From the NCBI GenBank assembly GCA_020859745.1, contig JAJBVQ010000087.1:1-8036 (forward strand): DNA of 8,036 nt, written 5' to 3'. Origin of the DNA: Rikenellaceae bacterium (lineage in GTDB: Bacteria; Bacteroidota; Bacteroidia; Bacteroidales; Rikenellaceae). The notes beneath the pieces were generated by a model. It did no database searches, was not told the origin of the DNA, and worked only from the letters and a program-made list of their open reading frames with translations. The position numbers were made by a program, and so were the translations under genes. How positions within the stretch are numbered: the first letter of the stretch is position 1; each line of letters opens with the position of its first letter. Positions 5,429 through 8,036 of the stretch are shown one piece after another.

Positions 5429-7258
5429 TTATCCTGCCAGCTGCTGCATCTCGATCAGCTTGTGGTAGATGCCTTCCAGGGCCATCAGCTCGGCGTGGGT
5501 ACCCTGCTCGGCGATCCGGCCCGACTCCACCACGATGATCTTGTCGGCATGCTGGATCGTGCTCAGCCGGTGGGCGATCACCAGCGAAGTGCGCCCTTTG
5601 AGCAGGGACGACAGCGAATCCTGCACCAGCCGCTCGCTTTCGGTGTCGAGCGCCGAGGTCGCCTCGTCGAGGATAAGGATGTCCGGGTTGCGCAGCACCG
5701 CCCGCGCGATGGAGAGGCGCTGCCGCTGTCCGCCCGACAGTTTCATCCCCCGGTCGCCGATATTGGTCTGGAATCCGTGTTCGGTCTCCATAATAAAGTC
5801 GTAGGCGTTGGCCACCCGGGCCGCTTCTATCACCTCTTCGAGCGTTGCGGTGTCGTTTCCCATGCGGATGTTCTCCTCGATGGTGTCGTTGAAGAGCACC
5901 GTCTCCTGCGCCACGATCCCCATATGGGCGCGCACACTCTCCACTAGATAGTCGCGCAGGTCGGCGCCGTCCACCAGTACCGCTCCCGCGTCCGGGTCGT
6001 AAAAGCGGGGGATCAGGTCGGAAATGGTCGATTTCCCGCCGCCCGAAGGCCCCACAAGCGCCACGGTCTGTCCTTTCGGGATGGTGAACGATATGTCGTT
6101 GAGCACCAGCCGGTCTTCGTATGAGAACGACACGTTCCGGAACTCGATCCCTTCGGTGAACTCGGCCAGAGTCTTTGCATCCGGCTTGTCGGTGATCACG
6201 GGTGCCGTGTCCATCACTTTCAGCACGCGCTCCCCGGCGGCGATCCCCTGGTTGATGTTCCCGAAGGCGTCCGCGATGGCCCGCGCCGGGCGCGTCACCT
6301 GCGAGAACGCTCCGAGGTAGGCGATGAAGGCCGCCGCCGTCAGGTCGCCGTTCAGGATCATGTTGCCCCCGTAAACCAGGATGAAGGACAGGGAGGTGAT
6401 CCCCAGGAACTCGCTCATCGGCGAGGCGAGCTGCTGCCGCCGGGCGATGGCGCGCATAATGTCGGAATAGCGGCCGTCGAGCTTGCGGAATTTCCGGTCG
6501 ATATAGCCGGTGGCGTTGTAGCCTTTGACGGTCTTGATGGCGCCGAGCGACTCGTCGAGCAGGCTGACCATGTCCCCGAAAGCCTCTTGTCCTTCGGTGG
6601 CCGAGCGGCGCAGTTTCTTGACGATGTAACCGATGCAGAGGGCGATCACGGGCAGCACGGCGATGGTGAACAGCGTCAGGTGGAACGAGATGCCGATCAG
6701 CAGCACGAAGTAACCGATCAGCAGGAAGGGTTCCTTGAAGAAGATCTGGAAGGTGCTGGTGATGCAGAACTGCACGACCTGCACGTCGGAGGTGATCTTG
6801 GAGATGATGTCGCCTTTGCGTTCGTTGCTGAAGTAGCCGACCTGGAGCCGCACCACGCGGTCGAACATGGTGTCGCGGATCTGCTGGAGGGTGTGGATGC
6901 GCAGGTTTTCGAGCGTGCGCTGGGCGAAGTAGCGGAACAGGTTGCTCAGGAACACGATCACGACGGTCAGGATCGCCAGCATGAAGAGCATGTCTTTGAT
7001 GGTGTACCCGGCCCCGGCCACTCTGTAGAGTCCGTAGTTCATCACGGCTTTGGCGTATTCGGTGCTGAGTTCGAAGTGGGGCATGGCCGTAACGGCCTGC
7101 ATCATCGAGTCGGCGTCGAACATGGTCTGGATGATGGGGATCAGCATGGCGAAGGTCATCGTGTTGAAGACCGTGTGCAGGATGATGCAGATGAAGTATG
7201 GGACGGCGTAACGGCTGTAGGGCCGCCCGAACCGGAGTATGCGGAAGTAGGTGTTCAT
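5429..7258 (-). CDS. MsbA-type ABC exporter half-transporter (permease fused to ATPase)
   Basis: A 609-residue protein from ATG 7258 to TAA 5429, the normal length for this family. The transmembrane half (about 1-340) has hydrophobic segments near 18-42, 88-109, 168-190, 193-214 and 285-325. The ATPase half has Walker A GPSGGGKST (403-411), Q-loop Q451, signature LSGGQ (507-511), Walker B ILILDE (527-532, catalytic E532), D-loop SALD (535-538) and switch histidine H563, all intact. Homodimers of this type export lipids (MsbA, lipid A core) or drugs from the inner membrane; the substrate cannot be fixed from sequence. The frame is open further upstream to 7432, but those 58 codons are basic and unlike the family and fall into the repeat region, whereas MNTYFRILRFGRPYSRY is a typical start, so I use 7258. 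No clear promoter or ribosome-binding site is visible. Confidence 0.93.
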   Translation of the reverse strand: MNTYFRILRFGRPYSRYAVPYFICIILHTVFNTMTFAMLIPIIQTMFDADSMMQAVTAMPHFELSTEYAKAVMNYGLYRVAGAGYTIKDMLFMLAILTVVIVFLSNLFRYFAQRTLENLRIHTLQQIRDTMFDRVVRLQVGYFSNERKGDIISKITSDVQVVQFCITSTFQIFFKEPFLLIGYFVLLIGISFHLTLFTIAVLPVIALCIGYIVKKLRRSATEGQEAFGDMVSLLDESLGAIKTVKGYNATGYIDRKFRKLDGRYSDIMRAIARRQQLASPMSEFLGITSLSFILVYGGNMILNGDLTAAAFIAYLGAFSQVTRPARAIADAFGNINQGIAAGERVLKVMDTAPVITDKPDAKTLAEFTEGIEFRNVSFSYEDRLVLNDISFTIPKGQTVALVGPSGGGKSTISDLIPRFYDPDAGAVLVDGADLRDYLVESVRAHMGIVAQETVLFNDTIEENIRMGNDTATLEEVIEAARVANAYDFIMETEHGFQTNIGDRGMKLSGGQRQRLSIARAVLRNPDILILDEATSALDTESERLVQDSLSSLLKGRTSLVIAHRLSTIQHADKIIVVESGRIAEQGTHAELMALEGIYHKLIEMQQLAG

Positions 7259-7371
7259 GTGGGTAAAGGTAATGCTTTTTCCGGTATCTGCCAGTCGGCG
7301 GCGCCCCGTTCGGGGATGGTTGGTAATGATGAAGGGGGGTAGTTGAGTTTCCGCGCTCGCGGTGTCGGCCC

Positions 7372-7403
7372 GCAGCCCTTCGCCGGGGATGGCTGCGGGC
7401 TGC
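7372..7403 (+). repeat. partial core repeat, hairpin gcagccc / gggctgc
   Basis: These 32 bases match 2426-2457 at 29 positions. The ends gcagccc (7372-7378) and gggctgc (7397-7403) pair perfectly; one of the three differences alters an interior base. It lies about 115 bases upstream of the exporter start codon, so it could be in that gene's leader on the minus strand or simply an interspersed repeat. Confidence 0.6.
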
Positions 7404-7452
7404 GCGACCAAAAGTCGCCCGAAACGATACATAAGCGGGCACCCGATTATCG

Positions 7453-7653
7453 TGTCAGCGGCGGGCCTGAGATGTGTTTTCGGGTCGGAGCCTGCGGAGC
7501 CGCTCCGAGCGAAGCGAGGTTGCGGGTCTCCGCTGCGGGAGGCTTCGGCCCGCCCGCTGCCGCGATAAGACGATGAGCAAATAGCGCGTTCCGTCAGGAT
7601 CGCCGGCCATGCGCGCTGGCCGCAAAGCGGCCACTCCCGGAGCGCGCAGGCCG
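7453..7653 (+). repeat. tandem structured unit A
   Basis: The unit begins tgtcagcg, has cgggtcg 28 bases later, the 47-base core (7518-7564), the segment 7537-7606 that matches unit B at 61 of 70 bases, and ends in a three-helix hairpin (7604-7653): cggcc/ggccg, gcgcgct/agcgcgc and ggccgc/gcggcc around an aaa loop, with an 8-base bulge on the 3' side. An upstream helix gcggag (7494-7499) / ctccgc (7528-7533) is also possible, competing with a local hairpin cggag/ctccg. Strand is assigned by the similarity order only; the element could act on either strand. Confidence 0.65.
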
Positions 7654-7683
7654 AATTTGAAAAAGCGATTAGCTCGGTTTCTG

Positions 7684-7910
7684 TGTCAGCGACGTCCCAG
7701 CGGTGAATTTTCGGGTCGCCGCCTGCGCAGCCCGTGGCCGTTTTATCGGCCTGCCGACCGAGATATACTATACCTTATTGCGGGCCTGCGCAGGGGGAGG
7801 CTTCGGCCCACCCGCTGCCGCGGTAAGACGATGAGCGAGAAGCGCGACCCGTCAGAGTCGCCGGTGCGCCGCCAAGCCGCTTTGCGGCTTCGCCCCCAGG
7901 CGGCACACCG
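7684..7910 (+). repeat. tandem structured unit B
   Basis: The unit begins tgtcagcg with cgggtcg at the same 28-base spacing as in unit A, then carries 27 extra bases before the shared gggaggcttcggccc. The extra part includes a small hairpin ggccg/cggcc (7736-7751). The core is 7776-7822. The unit ends in the same three-helix architecture as unit A (7862-7910) but with different bases: cggtg/caccg, gccgcc/ggcggc, aagccgc/gcggctt, loop ttt, 8-base 3' bulge. The helix matching A's upstream one is gcgcag (7725-7730) / ctgcgc (7786-7791). Confidence 0.65.
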
Positions 7911-7942
7911 AGAACGGCAGCGCGAAAAGCCGGGACTCCCGC

Positions 7943-7959
7943 GGGGAGGCGTCCGGCCC
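7943..7959 (+). repeat. partial repeat copy near right edge
   Basis: ggggaggcgtccggccc is identical to the minus strand of 2970-2986 inside core repeat copy 2. What follows (tgacgggccgccggcg) diverges from the other copies. It may be the start of a third tandem member continuing beyond the window. Confidence 0.45.
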
Positions 7960-8036
7960 TGACGGGCCGCCGGCGAATGAAAAAAGTCCCTGTGCCACGG
8001 GGCAGTCCAAATGCGAGTGGCTAAGTTCCCGCGTCA

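Larger units (their letters stand above)
7259..8036. other. 780-base non-coding stretch of structured repeats
   Basis: No frame gives a plausible protein; short plus-strand frames here translate to arginine/proline-rich strings through hairpins. The stretch contains a partial repeat copy (7372-7403), two tandem larger units (7453-7653 and 7684-7910) and a further partial copy (7943-7959) near the right edge. The exporter gene's promoter should lie in 7259-7450; the only approach to a -7 box is TACCTTTA on the minus strand at 7264-7271, which is implausibly close to the start codon and lacks a -33 partner, so I do not call it. Confidence 0.7.

Noticed and set aside
5429..7432. Longer exporter with a start at 7432 (58 extra residues)
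   Set aside because: The extra residues are basic, run through the partial repeat at 7372-7403, and do not resemble exporter N-termini; MNTYFRILRF at 7258 is the natural start.
4845..7442. An 865-codon open frame on the minus strand, overlapping the exporter and thioredoxin-like genes in another frame
   Set aside because: It is a low-complexity H/R/P/A/G-rich translation offset from a textbook ABC exporter; long stop-free shadows are expected in GC-rich coding DNA.
7604..7910. Integron attC sites
   Set aside because: The bulged A and stacked helices are suggestive, but the outer arms (cggcc/ggccg and cggtg/caccg) lack the GTTRRRY/RYYYAAC ends, and no integron cassette gene or integrase is present.
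7609..7962. Plus-strand 117-codon frame in the right-hand non-coding stretch
   Set aside because: It reads through both repeat units and their hairpins and gives R/P/G-rich sequence with no recognisable domain.
7453..8036. CRISPR array
   Set aside because: Only two long, diverged units occur, with no short identical repeats, regular spacers or cas genes.

Overview
The window looks like chromosomal DNA of a GC-rich Bacteroidota bacterium, most likely a gut Rikenellaceae/Alistipes type (inference). The reasons are a SusC/TonB-dependent-receptor-style barrel, a fragment ending in a FISUMP-type domain, a carbohydrate-binding family 9-like secreted protein, lack of clear Shine-Dalgarno sequences, and GC-rich codon use. 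All recognised genes lie on the minus strand.

Layout, left to right. Positions 1-2194 (minus) hold an outer-membrane TonB-dependent-receptor-like barrel that has a signal peptide and runs off the left edge. Positions 2195-3274 are about 1.1 kb with no credible gene but packed with GC-rich hairpins, palindromes and repeat copies. Positions 3275-3715 (minus) are a C-terminal FISUMP-type fragment, probably a gene remnant, abutting the stop of the next gene. Positions 3673-4761 (minus) are an intact secreted CBM9-like protein with a GTG start. Positions 4762-4885 hold a large nested hairpin. Positions 4886-5362 (minus) are a secreted thioredoxin-fold protein without a CXXC motif and with an in-frame TAA at codon 57. 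Positions 5429-7258 (minus) are a complete MsbA-type ABC exporter half-transporter. Positions 7259-8036 again have no credible gene and are filled with structured repeats.

The exporter and the thioredoxin-like gene are 66 bases apart with no visible terminator and could be co-transcribed. The hairpin at 4802-4881 would separate them from the CBM9-like gene. Nothing in the sequence ties these genes into one pathway beyond their shared envelope location (exporter in the inner membrane, two secreted proteins, one outer-membrane barrel).

The most unusual content is in the two long non-coding stretches. A core repeat of constant length (47 bases) occurs at 2422-2468, 2957-3003 (inverted), 7518-7564 and 7776-7822, with partial copies elsewhere. 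Around the last two lies a larger unit repeated in tandem (7453-7653 and 7684-7910). Each unit ends in a three-helix hairpin whose helices have changed sequence on both sides while staying paired and keeping the same 8-base bulge and 3-base loop. This looks like an interspersed structured element (RNA or DNA hairpin) that I cannot match to a family I know. I found no CRISPR array, tRNA, rRNA, transposase or obvious defence system.
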